Below are positions 18,602 through 27,782 of a stretch of 64,000 nt of DNA, piece after piece. The notes beneath the pieces were generated by a model. That model was given only the letters and a program-made list of their open reading frames with translations. It had not been told where the DNA came from and ran no database searches. The position numbers and the translations under genes are program-made. Each line of letters opens with the position of its first letter. The stretch's first letter is position 1. This DNA is from Rhizobium sp. N324 (GTDB lineage Bacteria; Pseudomonadota; Alphaproteobacteria; Rhizobiales; Rhizobiaceae): contig NZ_CP013630.1 of NCBI RefSeq assembly GCF_001664485.1, forward strand, positions 2,359,001 to 2,423,000, read 5' to 3'.

Positions 18602-20161
18602 ATGCAAGCGAAGAGTGGAATAGTGTCAAGGTCAGTCTCCTCCGTATCATCGTCCCGATCCGGCAGCTTTTTTGCAAAGCTCATGGCGATCCTTTCGGTG
18701 GCCCTCACGGTCGTCCTGGTCGATTCGGTCAATGCCGAAGCGGAAGCGGCGAATTCGAAATATGCGGGCATCGTCGTCGACGCCAAGACCGGCAACGTTC
18801 TCTACAGCGAGAATGCCGACCGGCTGCAATACCCCGCCTCCCTGACCAAGATGATGACCATCTACATGACCTTCGAGGCGCTGGAGCAGGGCCGCATCCG
18901 CTTGGATACGCCGGTTCCCTTTTCCGCCCATGCGGCAGCCCAGGCGCCGACCAAACTCGGCGTTCGCGCCGGCGGCACGATCACCGTCGAACAGGGCATT
19001 CTCGGCCTCGTCACCCTCTCGGCCAATGACGCTGCAACCGCGCTCGGCGAAATGCTCGGCGGCGGCAGCGAGGATCGTTTCGCTCAGCTGATGACCGCCA
19101 AGGCGCATGCGCTCGGCATGACGCGCACGACCTATCGCAACGCCAACGGCCTGCCGAACACGGCGCAGATGACGACAGCGCGGGATCAGGCCCGTCTCGG
19201 CATCGCCCTTCGCCAGCATTTTCCGCAATATTACGGCTATTTCTCCACCCGCGCCTTCAAGTTCGGCACCCGCACGATCCGCAGCCACAACCGCCTGGTC
19301 GGTTCGGTGCGCGGCGTCGACGGCATCAAGACCGGGTATACCCGCGCTGCCGGCTTCAATCTCGTGAGCTCTGTGCAGGTGGACGGCAAGTCGATCGTCG
19401 GCGTTGTGCTCGGCGGCGCCTCGACGCCTGCCCGCGACGCCCAGATGCGCAATCTGATCGCCACCTACCTGCCGAAGGCATCGAGCCGCGGCGGATCGTC
19501 GGCGCTGATTGCTGAGGCAGCCCCTGCCCCGGCGATGATCGTGACGCCCGCTCCGGTCATGCCGCAGAAGGCTCAGCCGCAAGTGGCAAAGACGATCACC
19601 GCAGCACAGCCGCCGATTTCGGCAGCCGCCGCCGATCTCAGCCTGCCGCACAAAGGCCCGCTGCCGGATGCGCGCTATCAGGTCGCCGAGACCGAGGTCG
19701 CCTATACCGAGACCGCTCAGCCGAAATCCGACAATCCGCTGGTAGCCCAGCCGATGCCGGCGCCGACCAAGGTCAAGACCATGACCTTCAAGCAGCAGGC
19801 GAAGCCGGCACCCGCTTCCATGCGACCGGAACAGGCCGATACGGCAGTCGACAACGTTACCACCGCCTCGACCACGCCTACCTCGGCCAGCGCCGCTTCA
19901 ACCGATAATGGTCCGACCGGCTGGGTCGTGCAGGTCGGCGTCTCGCCGAGCCGGCAGATGGCCATGGATCTGCTGGAGAGCGCCAAGAACAAGGGCGGCA
20001 AGGCGCTGGCCTCGGCAAAGCCTTTCGCCGTCGCCTACGCCGCCGGCGGTGACCAGCTTTACCGCGCCCGCTTCGGCGGTTTCGATGACCAGCGCGATGC
20101 GGTCAATGCCTGCAAGGCCTTGAAGAAGGCGGGAATCAAGTGCTGGGCGGCTGCCCAATGA
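18602..20161 (+). CDS. D-alanyl-D-alanine carboxypeptidase with SPOR domain
   Basis: A 519-residue PBP5-type (peptidase S11) enzyme that trims peptidoglycan stem peptides. The signal segment (LMAILSVALTVVLVDSVNA) is followed by the three active-site motifs: SLTK (residue ~80), SAND (~140) and KTGYTRAAG (~245). A long Ala/Pro-rich linker leads to a C-terminal SPOR domain (~435-515, WVVQVGVSPSRQMAMDLLES), which binds denuded septal glycan. The S11 plus SPOR architecture is typical of Rhizobiales. Its role is probably in division-site wall remodelling. Confidence 0.92.
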   Translation: MQAKSGIVSRSVSSVSSSRSGSFFAKLMAILSVALTVVLVDSVNAEAEAANSKYAGIVVDAKTGNVLYSENADRLQYPASLTKMMTIYMTFEALEQGRIRLDTPVPFSAHAAAQAPTKLGVRAGGTITVEQGILGLVTLSANDAATALGEMLGGGSEDRFAQLMTAKAHALGMTRTTYRNANGLPNTAQMTTARDQARLGIALRQHFPQYYGYFSTRAFKFGTRTIRSHNRLVGSVRGVDGIKTGYTRAAGFNLVSSVQVDGKSIVGVVLGGASTPARDAQMRNLIATYLPKASSRGGSSALIAEAAPAPAMIVTPAPVMPQKAQPQVAKTITAAQPPISAAAADLSLPHKGPLPDARYQVAETEVAYTETAQPKSDNPLVAQPMPAPTKVKTMTFKQQAKPAPASMRPEQADTAVDNVTTASTTPTSASAASTDNGPTGWVVQVGVSPSRQMAMDLLESAKNKGGKALASAKPFAVAYAAGGDQLYRARFGGFDDQRDAVNACKALKKAGIKCWAAAQ

Positions 20162-20274
20162 GCTATTCGATGCTGCCTGCAAGATGGCCGGCGGCGTCGG
20201 TAACGGCCGGAATCGGTGTTTGCGTTTCCGGCCACCGTTCTTGAACTCGATCAGTATGGCGTACGGGGAAAACA

Positions 20275-20550
20275 ATGGCGATCAATGAGAATGTTCCGGG
20301 AATGCCTTCAGACCGCCGCATGGCGGCCAAGGGGCGTTCGTCGCTGCATCCGTTGCACGAGGCGGCGATGCGGCTGGCCGAGATCGGCCTGCAGCGGCCC
20401 AAGGCTAAATCTCCGAAGACCCGCGACCTCATCAACCTGCTGCTTTGCCATGGGGCCCGCGCCTGGCGCTATTCCCAGCCCGAAGCCCGCATCCATCTGC
20501 ATGTGACCTCGCCTGACGGCAGCGCGCCGGTGCAGCTGCGCCTGCGCTGA
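20275..20550 (+). CDS. small basic protein of unknown function
   Basis: A 91-residue protein (MAINENVPGMPSDRRMAAKG). It is basic, with a helix LHPLHEAAMRLAEIGLQRPK and a C-terminal strand-like HLHVTSPDGSAPVQLRLR. I recognise no domain. It starts 113 bp after the carboxypeptidase stop and ends 50 bp before the IS element. Codon use is like its neighbours, which supports it being real. Confidence 0.6.
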   Translation: MAINENVPGMPSDRRMAAKGRSSLHPLHEAAMRLAEIGLQRPKAKSPKTRDLINLLLCHGARAWRYSQPEARIHLHVTSPDGSAPVQLRLR

Positions 20551-20600
20551 AATTGGTGCTGCCGCGCAGAACCAGGACGCGTTTTGGGCGGCAGAGGTTA

Positions 20601-21444
20601 GGAGTCGTGGACTCTTGGGATTCCCAAAGGTGAGCAAATCAGATTCAAGACTGTCTTTTGGAGGCAGTCATGGGTGTTTTAGATCGTCTCATTCTTCGAG
20701 ATGACCAGTGGGAGCGGATGTCTCGCCATATCATTGGCGACGATCGCACGCGTGGTTCGTCTGGACGTGACAATCGCATGTTTGTGGAAGCGGTCTTGTG
20801 GATCGTGCGGACGGGTTCGCCCTGGCGCGATCTGCCGGAGGTGTTCGGTGATTGGAACAGCGTGTTTCGCCGCTTCAGCCGCTGGAGCCAAAAGGGTGTC
20901 TGGTGGCGTGTCTTTGAGGCGATGTCGGAGGATACCGACTTCGAATATCTGATCGTCGACAGCACTATTATTCGCGCCCACCAGCACGCCTCCGGCGCAA
21001 AAAAGGGGCTGAAGATCAGGCCCTTGGCCGTTCCCGCGGAGGCTTGAGCACCAAAATCCATATGGCCGTGCGTGGCCTTGGATGTCCCGTTCGTTTCATT
21101 CTGACCGCCGGTCAGAAAGGGGATGCCCCGCAAGCCGATCTCCTGATCGAAGACCTGCCAGCCGAGGTCGTCATGGCCGATACGGCCTACGACAGCGACC
21201 GGCTACGCAAACTCATTGCCGACAAGGGCGCGCAAGCGGTCATCCCGAACAATCCCTCGCGTGCCAAGAAGTATCCGCTCGACAAGCAACTCTATGCTCA
21301 GCGTTATCTCGTCGAATGCTGCTTCTCGAAGCTCAAGCAGTTTCGACGCATCGCCACACGATATGAGAAAACCGTTCGAAATTACAAAGCCATGATCGCT
21401 CTGGCCGCAACAATCCTATGGCTCAGATAAGTGTCCACAGCTCC
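20601..21444 (+). mobile_element. IS5-family insertion sequence (IS427-group type), 844 bp
   Basis: The ends form imperfect inverted repeats: GGAGTCGTGGACTCTT at 20601 and, read inward on the other strand, GGAGCTGTGGACACTT ending at 21444 (13 of 16 match). TA at 20599-20600 and 21445-21446 is the 2-bp target duplication. It carries one transposase in two overlapping frames. It looks complete and probably recent. It sits precisely in the stop codon of the minus-strand DUF1489 gene. Confidence 0.92.
20670..21430 (+). CDS. IS5-family transposase, made by -1 frameshift
   Basis: The first frame runs 20670-21047 (MGVLDRLILRDDQW...) and the second ends at 21430. They join at the canonical slippery heptamer A-AAA-AAG (20999-21005), read in the correct phase. 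A -1 shift there turns GLKIRPL into AEDQALGRSRGGLSTKIH, the usual continuation of this family. DDE residues are visible: Asp in IVDSTIIRAHQHASG, Asp in VVMADTAYDSD, Glu in VECCFSKLKQFRR. The fused product is about 253 residues. SD GGAGGCAGTC precedes the ATG. The coordinates span both frames. Confidence 0.9.
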
Positions 21445-21881
21445 TAGAGCAGACCGAGTTCCGTCAGCTCGCGGCGAAGGTCCGCGGGCATTTCGACAAT
21501 GCCGGCGCCAAGGCTCATCAGGTCGCGCGGCACGTCGTCTTCAGTGTAATAACGCCAGCCCTGGAAGGGACGCTTCGGCTGCACAGCCGTCTCGATGACC
21601 TCCGGGCCGAGCATCAGGCGGCAGCGTGAAATGCCTTCGCCGTCAGTGAAGGTCTCGATGCCGAGCAGCTTCTGCCGCGCCTGCACCTGCCCCTTGATTA
21701 CCCAGTAGAGCGAGCCGCCATCGAGCAGCTCTTCCATGCGTTTCGGCACCATGCGCGTCGTGTGCACCGAATGCGGCTCGAGCCCGGCGGCGATGGCGCT
21801 GAGCGAGCGTTCCGCCACCCATTCGCGCAGATCGTCTATCGAGTCGGCGCCGACACAGAGTTTGATGAGATGCAATGCCAT
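21444..21881 (-). CDS. DUF1489 family protein
   Basis: A 145-residue protein starting MALHLIKLCVGADSIDDLREW, the standard N-terminus of DUF1489, a conserved alphaproteobacterial family of unknown function. TRMVPKRMEELLDGGSLYWVIKG and RCRLMLGPEVIETAVQPKRPFQGWRYY (here cited as RPFQGWRYYTEDDVP) are family blocks. The stop codon TAG is formed by the TA target duplication plus the first base of the adjacent IS. Without the insertion the stop reads TAA, so the protein is unchanged. An in-frame extension to 22013 lacks family similarity. Confidence 0.88.
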   Translation of the reverse strand: MALHLIKLCVGADSIDDLREWVAERSLSAIAAGLEPHSVHTTRMVPKRMEELLDGGSLYWVIKGQVQARQKLLGIETFTDGEGISRCRLMLGPEVIETAVQPKRPFQGWRYYTEDDVPRDLMSLGAGIVEMPADLRRELTELGLL

Positions 21882-22295
21882 GCCGTCGTTGAAATCCTTT
21901 TGGCGGCGGGCGTCAAGCACCTTCGTCAATGTTCCCGGCCTTCTTCTCACGGCCGAAGCGATTGCAATGTACAGGCCCGCCCGGCCCTCGGCTGTCGGCA
22001 ACTGGCTTGCCATCCGGCCGGGTCAACTCTCAACCCGACCACAGCTTCGAGATCACGCAAAGTGCTCAGCAGCGCCTGGGCCTGACGCCACGCACGACGG
22101 CTGAATGGTTGAATAAACTGACCGTGTAAAGATGCTTCACGCGAGGGGGTATGTCTCAACGACACAGCCCCCTCTTCTTGGGCCGCACGCCACCGTGTGC
22201 CCTGCCGGGAAACGGGGTTGCCGGGCATCACTTCGGATCCTCGACGACGAGCGCGGGCTTCCCCTGTAAGCGCATCCTAAGCAGGCATTACAAGC
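21882..22295. other. 414-bp region without a convincing gene, structured
   Basis: This lies between the DUF1489 start and the sdaA stop (both minus). On the minus strand it holds an A-GGGGG-C-TGTGTC / GACATA-CCCCC-T hairpin (22143-22174), GCACAC-GGTG-GCGTGC (22184-22200, one mismatch), TGCCC/GGGCA (22198-22227) and CTCG-TCGT-CGAG (22240-22251). A frame of 94 codons is open here (22231-21947) but its third positions are not GC-biased like the neighbours. It may be a structured RNA, a decayed repeat, or a long leader for DUF1489. Confidence 0.35.
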
Positions 22296-23699
22296 TCAGC
22301 ACTCGACGACGTTGACGGCAAGGCCACCCGTCGAGGTTTCCTTGTATTTCTCGCTCATGTCGTGGCCGGTCTGGCGCATCGTCTCGATACAGGCGTCAAG
22401 CGGCACGAAATGCTGGCCGTCGCCCTTGACCGCAAGGGAAGCCGCGGTGACCGCCTTGACGGCGCCGAGCGCGTTGCGCTCGATGCAGGGAACCTGCACC
22501 AGGCCCGCGACCGGATCGCAGGTCATACCGAGATGATGTTCGAGCGCGATCTCGGCGGCGTTTTCGATCTGCTCCGGCGTGCCACCCATAACGGCGGCAA
22601 GGCCCGCGGCCGCCATCGCCGCCGCCGAGCCAACTTCGCCTTGACAACCGACCTCGGCGCCCGAGATCGAGGCATTGTGCTTGATGATGCCGCCGATCGC
22701 CGCAGCCGTCAGCAGATAATCGCGGATGCCGTCCTGGTCCCAGTCCTCGTGGAAATGCTCGTAATAACGGATCGTCGCCGGAATGACCCCGGCCGCACCG
22801 TTGGTCGGCGCCGTGACGACGCGCCCGCCGGCTGCATTCTCCTCGTTGACGGCCATCGCATAGACGCTGAGCCAGTCGTTGGCGAGCAGCGGGTTGACCC
22901 GGTTGCTGCGCCACTCCTCCTCCAGCTTGTCGTGAATTCTGCGGGCGCGGCGCTTGACGTTGAGGCCGCCCGGCATGATGCCGTCGACCTTGAGGCCGCG
23001 CTCGATGCAGGAGCGCATCGCCTCCCAGATCCGGTCGAGCCCCTGATCGAGCTCCTCGCGCGAGCGCTGGCTCTCCTCGTTCGCCCGCTTCATCTGCGCG
23101 ATCGACAGCCCGGAACGCTCCGCCATCTCGAGCATCTGCTTCGCGGTGGAGAAAGGATAGGGCACGCGCGTGCCGCCGGCCGCGTTCTTCTTCGCCCGCA
23201 TCTGTTCCAATTCGGTGTCGGTGACGACGAAGCCGCCGCCGACCGAATAATAGACGCGCTTGATGAGCAGCCGGCCGTCCCGGTCAAAGGCGGAAAAGAC
23301 CATGCCGTTGGCATGGCCGGGCAGCGGCTGTTTCTTGTCGAAGATCAGGTCGGTCTTCGGCTGGAACTGATAGGCGGGATGACCTTCGGGCGTGATGCGG
23401 CCGGTGCGCTCGACCGTATCGATGATGCCGTCCATCCTGTCGGGATCGACACTGTCGGGCGCCTCGCCCATCAGGCCGAGAATCACCGCCCTGCCCGTGC
23501 CGTGGCCGATGCCGGTATGGGCGAGCGAGCCGTGCAGGCTGACCTTTATCGCGACGACCTGCGCACCCGTGGATGGGCGCGGCCATTCGTCCGACAGAAT
23601 CAGCGCGAGGAACCGGTTGGCCGCCGACATCGGACCCATCGTATGCGAGCTCGACGGCCCGACACCGATCTTGAAGACATCGAATACCGAGAGAAACAT
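22296..23699 (-). CDS. sdaA: L-serine ammonia-lyase (single-chain)
   Basis: A 467-residue enzyme converting L-serine to pyruvate and ammonia. The N-terminal beta domain starts [24 protein letters not shown], diagnostic of iron-sulfur serine dehydratases. The alpha domain holds the glycine-rich [19 protein letters not shown] (cited: [20 protein letters not shown]) and the [4Fe-4S] Cys ligands, in [23 protein letters not shown] and near the C-terminus (VVEC). It has the E. coli SdaA length and arrangement. It stands alone. Confidence 0.96.
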
Positions 23700-23893
23700 G
23701 AATGTGCTTTCTGATTACGAGGATGCAAGCTTAAGCGACGCCGGTTTTCGATCCGCGCGGGCCACCGACATCGCATGCAGCCGGTGCGACATCGGGACTG
23801 CACACTAAAACGATGAGGCCCGCCTTACCAGTCATTGCAGCATTTCGATGCATATGTAAGGTGGCCGCACTTCATGCGGAGACTGAATCACCG

Positions 23894-24658
23894 ATGACGA
23901 CGGCGGACTATATCGCTCTGGCCTTCTTTGCCTGTGTCTGGATGGGCTATTCCTGGCTGCTGAAGGGCCGCACCTTCTTCGGCCGCACCAGCCTGACCCA
24001 TGCGATGACCGAACGGCGGCGCGAATGGATCTATAATTCGCTGCGCCGCGACCTGAAGATGATCGACACCCAGATCATGGCCGGCCTGCAGAACGGCACC
24101 GCCTTCTTCGCTTCGACCTCGATCTTTGCGATCGGCAGCTGCTTCGCCTTGCTCGGGGCGACGGAGAAGGTCGACGCCGTCTTCGCCGACCTGCCCTTCG
24201 TCCTCCATGGCGGCCACGCCGCCTTCGAGATGAAGGTCGGCGGACTGGCGGCACTTTTCGGTTATGCCTTCTTCAAGTTCGGCTGGTCCTACCGGCTGTT
24301 CAACTATTGCACCATCCTGTTCGGCTCGATCCCGATGCTGCGCGACGCCGAGGGCGACATGATCGCCGCCGAGCGGGCTGCCGAACGCGTCATCCGCATG
24401 AATGTCATTGCCGGCAGCAATTTCAACGAGGGCCTCAGGGCGATCTTCCTGTCGATCGGCTATCTCGGTTGGTTCATCAACCCTTATGTCTTCATGACGA
24501 CGACGGCGATCGTCATCTTCGTGCTGGCGCGACGGCAATTCTTCTCGCAGGCGCGGCTGGCGATCATGGATGCCGGCCCGCCATCGAATCTCCACCTTTC
24601 CGCTCTCCGCCGCGACATGCCGCCGAGCGACGGACGTGATTTGCCCGAGGGACTGTGA
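23894..24658 (+). CDS. DUF599 family membrane protein
   Basis: A 254-residue protein. It has four hydrophobic segments: YIALAFFACVWMGYSWLL, TSIFAIGSCFALLGATE, LAALFGYAFFKFGWSYRLFN and YLGWFINPYVFMTTTAIVIF. The intervening NEGLRAIFLSIGYLGW and RRREWIYNSLRRDLKMIDTQ are DUF599 hallmarks. Function is unknown. The stop overlaps the ATG of the next gene by one base (TGATG), so the two are translationally coupled, suggesting a shared membrane process. The ATG at 23894 is chosen over 23813, which has no hydrophobic or family-like sequence. Confidence 0.85.
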   Translation: MTTADYIALAFFACVWMGYSWLLKGRTFFGRTSLTHAMTERRREWIYNSLRRDLKMIDTQIMAGLQNGTAFFASTSIFAIGSCFALLGATEKVDAVFADLPFVLHGGHAAFEMKVGGLAALFGYAFFKFGWSYRLFNYCTILFGSIPMLRDAEGDMIAAERAAERVIRMNVIAGSNFNEGLRAIFLSIGYLGWFINPYVFMTTTAIVIFVLARRQFFSQARLAIMDAGPPSNLHLSALRRDMPPSDGRDLPEGL

Positions 24659-25668
24659 TGACATTGCCGACAATCGAAGCCGATGCGGCGGCAAGACCGC
24701 CGCGCATCGGCCTGTTGGACACGGCGCGCGGTGTCGCACTGATCGCCATGGCGAGCTACCATTTCAGCTGGGATATGGAGTTCATGGGCTATCTCGCGCC
24801 GGGCACGGCCGAGACAGGCTGGCTGAAGATCTATGCTCGGGCGATCGCCACGACTTTTCTCTTCATCGTCGGCATCAGCCTGGTGCTGTCGAGCAAGCCG
24901 GAGATCCGCTGGCCGTCCTTCTGGAAGCGTTTCGGCATGATTGCCGCAGCGGCCGCCGCGATCTCGATCGCGACGCGCATTGCGATGCCGAACGAGTGGA
25001 TCTATTTCGGCATCCTGCATTGCATCGCGGTACTGACGCTGATCGGGATCGTCTTTTTGAGGTTGCCGCTCGCCTTTACGCTGATCGCCACGCTGGCGCT
25101 CTTTGCCGCCTGGCTGACCGATAATTTCGGCACACCCGGCCTGCTGCGGTCATCCTTCTTCGATCCGCGATATCTCGCCTGGATCGGGCTGGCCGCAATG
25201 CCGGAACGCTCCAACGATTACGTGCCGCTGTTTCCCTGGGCAACGCCGTTTTTCGCTGGATTGAGTTTCGCCTCGATCGCCATCAGAACCAGGCTGCTGC
25301 ATCGGCTTGCCGCCATCGGCACCGGTACCTGGTGGCCGGCAAGGCTCGGCCGCCACAGCCTTGCCTTCTACCTCGTTCACCAGCCGGTGCTGATCGGCAT
25401 CGCTTACGGTCTTTCCCTCCTCGTCCCGCCGCCGAAGCCGGATCCGGCCGAAACTTACCTAAAGCAATGCAACTCCACTTGCGTCATGCAACAGGGCGAA
25501 GCGCTTTGTCGCAGCTTTTGCCAGTGCACGCTGGAGAAATTGCAGGCCCAAAGCCTATTAGTTCCGCTGCAGGCGAACGAGATCGACGTCGAGAAGGATG
25601 AGCGGGTCCAGACGATCGCCGGCGAATGCAGCGCCGAGGTCGAGCCTGCGCCACAGTCTCCGCAGTGA
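24658..25668 (+). CDS. DUF1624 / heparan-alpha-glucosaminide acetyltransferase-like membrane protein
   Basis: A 336-residue multi-pass protein. RIGLLDTARGVALIAMASYHFSWD at the N-terminus carries the conserved D-x-x-R-G and His of the membrane acyltransferase-3-like family. RLGRHSLAFYLVHQPVLIGI in the last helix is also conserved. About eight to nine hydrophobic segments follow. It probably moves an acyl group across the inner membrane; the substrate is unknown. The C-terminal ~75 residues form a soluble tail with a twin CX3C pattern (CNSTC, eight residues, CRSFCQC), an unusual addition. Coupled to the upstream DUF599 gene. Confidence 0.8.
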   Translation: MTLPTIEADAAARPPRIGLLDTARGVALIAMASYHFSWDMEFMGYLAPGTAETGWLKIYARAIATTFLFIVGISLVLSSKPEIRWPSFWKRFGMIAAAAAAISIATRIAMPNEWIYFGILHCIAVLTLIGIVFLRLPLAFTLIATLALFAAWLTDNFGTPGLLRSSFFDPRYLAWIGLAAMPERSNDYVPLFPWATPFFAGLSFASIAIRTRLLHRLAAIGTGTWWPARLGRHSLAFYLVHQPVLIGIAYGLSLLVPPPKPDPAETYLKQCNSTCVMQQGEALCRSFCQCTLEKLQAQSLLVPLQANEIDVEKDERVQTIAGECSAEVEPAPQSPQ

Positions 25669-26061
25669 TCAGGTGGTGACGCCGATTTCGGCGAGGCGGC
25701 CGAGGCAGGCCTCTTCGATATTGTCGAGTTCCACCAGCGTGTCGTCGATATCCTTGCGCTTCTGACGCAGGTCATCGCGCTTCTCGTCGACGCGCTTCAT
25801 CAGAAGCTTCAACTGACCGAGTTCGCCCGGCGGCTCCTTGTAGACCTGGATGATCTCGCGGATCTCCGCAATGGTGAAACCGATGCGCCGGCCGCGGAGG
25901 ATTTCCCCGATAAGGCGACGGTCGGCCTGCCGGAAGAGACGGGTACGCCCGCGCCGTTCCGGATGGATCAGTCCCTCGTCCTCGTAGAAGCGAAGCGTGC
26001 GCGTCGAGACCCCGAATTCCCGCGTCAGCTCCGTTATGCTATAAAATTTGTTCACCAGCAT
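25669..26061 (-). CDS. MerR family transcriptional regulator
   Basis: A 130-residue regulator. The N-terminal winged HTH, YSITELTREFGVSTRTLRFYEDEGLI, is the classic MerR start. HPERRGRTRLFRQADRRLIGEIL completes the DNA-binding domain, and a coiled-coil (~75-115, LKLLMKRVDEKRDDLRQKRKDI) mediates dimerisation. It has no Cys-rich metal site, so it is not a metal sensor; LiuR-like MerR proteins are the nearest type. It starts at 26061 (MLVNKFYS). mgtE lies upstream in the same orientation. Confidence 0.88.
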   Translation of the reverse strand: MLVNKFYSITELTREFGVSTRTLRFYEDEGLIHPERRGRTRLFRQADRRLIGEILRGRRIGFTIAEIREIIQVYKEPPGELGQLKLLMKRVDEKRDDLRQKRKDIDDTLVELDNIEEACLGRLAEIGVTT

Positions 26062-26125
26062 GTATTCCCCGTCATGAACCGGCAATAATATTGACTTTTA
26101 CGTAATAGTCAATTTCGTCGGTCGC

Positions 26126-27541
26126 TCAGATGCCGAACCACCATGTGGCGATGCCGAGGAACGCGAAGAATCCGGTACAGTCGGTCACCGTCGTCACGAA
26201 GACCGACGAGGCGATCGCCGGATCGGCGCCCACCTTGTCTAGCAGCAGCGGCAGCAGGATGCCGGCAAGGGCTGCCGCCATCAGGTTGATGATCATCGCC
26301 GCCGCGATCACCCCGCCGAGCTGATAGTCGTGGAACCAGGTGCCCGCGATCAAGCCCATGATCGTCGCAAAGACGATGCCGTTGAGGATGCCGACACCGG
26401 CCTCCCTGCGGATGATGCGGCCGGCATTGTAGATGTCGAGATCTCGGGTGGCGAGCGCCCGCACCGTCACCGTCATCGTCTGCGTGCCGGCATTGCCGCC
26501 CATCGAGGCGACGATCGGCATCAGCACCGCAAGCGCGATCATCTTCTCGATCGAGGCGTCGAACAGGCCGATGACACTGGCCGACAGCATTGCCGTGGCG
26601 AGATTGATCAGAAGCCAGAGGAAACGCGAGCGCGCCGTCGACAGCACATTGTCCGAAAGTTCTTCGTCGCCGACGCCGCCAAGGCGCTTGATGTCCTCGT
26701 CCGCCTCCTCGTGGATGACGTCGACGACGTCGTCGATGGTCAGCACGCCGACCAGCCGGCCGTTCTCGTCGACGACGGCGGCCGACAGAAGGTCGTACTG
26801 CTCGAAGAGCTGGGCGGCCTCCTCCTGGTCCATTTCGGCCGGCACCGGATGGTTGGTCTCGCGCATGATCTGCTCGATCTTCGTCTGCCGTTTGGTGCGC
26901 AGGATCTGGTCGAGATCGACGGCGCCGAGCAGCTTGAAGGTCGGATCGATGACGAAGATCTGCGAGAAGGAATAGGGAAGATCCTCCTCGTCGCGCATGT
27001 AGTCGATCGTCTGTCCCACGGTCCAGAACGGCGGCACGGCGACGAATTCCGTCTGCATACGCCGCCCGGCCGAGCTTTCGGGATAATCGAGTGCCCGGCG
27101 CAACCGGACCCGCTCGGTAAACGGCAATTGCGCAAGGATCTCTTCCCGGTCTTCCTTGTCGAGATCTTCGAGAATGTAGACGGCATCGTCCGAATCGAGG
27201 TCGCCGATCGCGGCGGCAATCTGCTCGTTCGGCATCTGGTCGACGATCTCGCGGCGAATCGCCTCGTCGACCTCGGTCAGCGCCGTCATGTCGAAATCTT
27301 CGCCGAGCAGACGCACCAGCGCCAAGCGCTGATCCGGCTGGATCGATTCCAGCAGGTCGCCTATTTCGGATTCATGCAGGCGGGCAACGTTCTGGCGCAG
27401 GAACAGCGTGTCGCGGTCGGCGATCGCGGCGCCGACCAGCGCCAGGAAATCGCTGCGGACATTGCCGTCCTCGTCGTAGATATCGGCTTCCTCGTCCTCG
27501 GGACGCCTGCGGATGCGCTCTTCCCCATCGGTCGTTGTCAT
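26126..27541 (-). CDS. mgtE: magnesium transporter MgtE
   Basis: A 471-residue Mg2+ channel. The N-terminal superhelical domain (~40-150) contains LHESEIGDLLESI and QLPFTERVRLRRAL. The CBS pair (~155-280) contains FSQIFVIDPTFKLLG and LSAAVVDENGRLVGVLTIDD. The C-terminal membrane domain with five helices includes LMPIVASMGGNAGTQTMTVT, the pore signature. No Mg-responsive riboswitch was seen upstream. The start MTTTDGEERI at 27541 is preferred over 27556. Confidence 0.95.
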   Translation of the reverse strand: MTTTDGEERIRRRPEDEEADIYDEDGNVRSDFLALVGAAIADRDTLFLRQNVARLHESEIGDLLESIQPDQRLALVRLLGEDFDMTALTEVDEAIRREIVDQMPNEQIAAAIGDLDSDDAVYILEDLDKEDREEILAQLPFTERVRLRRALDYPESSAGRRMQTEFVAVPPFWTVGQTIDYMRDEEDLPYSFSQIFVIDPTFKLLGAVDLDQILRTKRQTKIEQIMRETNHPVPAEMDQEEAAQLFEQYDLLSAAVVDENGRLVGVLTIDDVVDVIHEEADEDIKRLGGVGDEELSDNVLSTARSRFLWLLINLATAMLSASVIGLFDASIEKMIALAVLMPIVASMGGNAGTQTMTVTVRALATRDLDIYNAGRIIRREAGVGILNGIVFATIMGLIAGTWFHDYQLGGVIAAAMIINLMAAALAGILLPLLLDKVGADPAIASSVFVTTVTDCTGFFAFLGIATWWFGI

Positions 27542-27782
27542 CTGCCGCCCTCGCATCTGGTTCGAATTTCAACGACTACAGCGCCGCATTCGCGAATGTC
27601 GGCGGAAAACATATTGTCAACAAGCAGATAAGCAAATCCCCGCGCGAGGTTCCCGCGGTCGGAATTCATGGCTCCTGCTAGCCCAAAGCATCCCTGCCGT
27701 AAAGCAGCAAACCTGCCTCTTGATGACAATGCCCGCGGCCGGCGATAGTTTCGCCACCATCCGAGCCGAGGAAGATCGCCCC

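Noticed and set aside
22198..22231. SAM-I-like riboswitch core (GATG-CCCGGCAACC on minus)
   Set aside because: Only this short stretch fits. The other conserved parts of the SAM-I aptamer, and a methionine or SAM gene downstream, are missing.
21947..22231. 94-codon minus-strand frame in the sdaA/DUF1489 gap
   Set aside because: Third positions are not GC-biased as in neighbouring genes and no homologue is recognised; hairpins overlap it.
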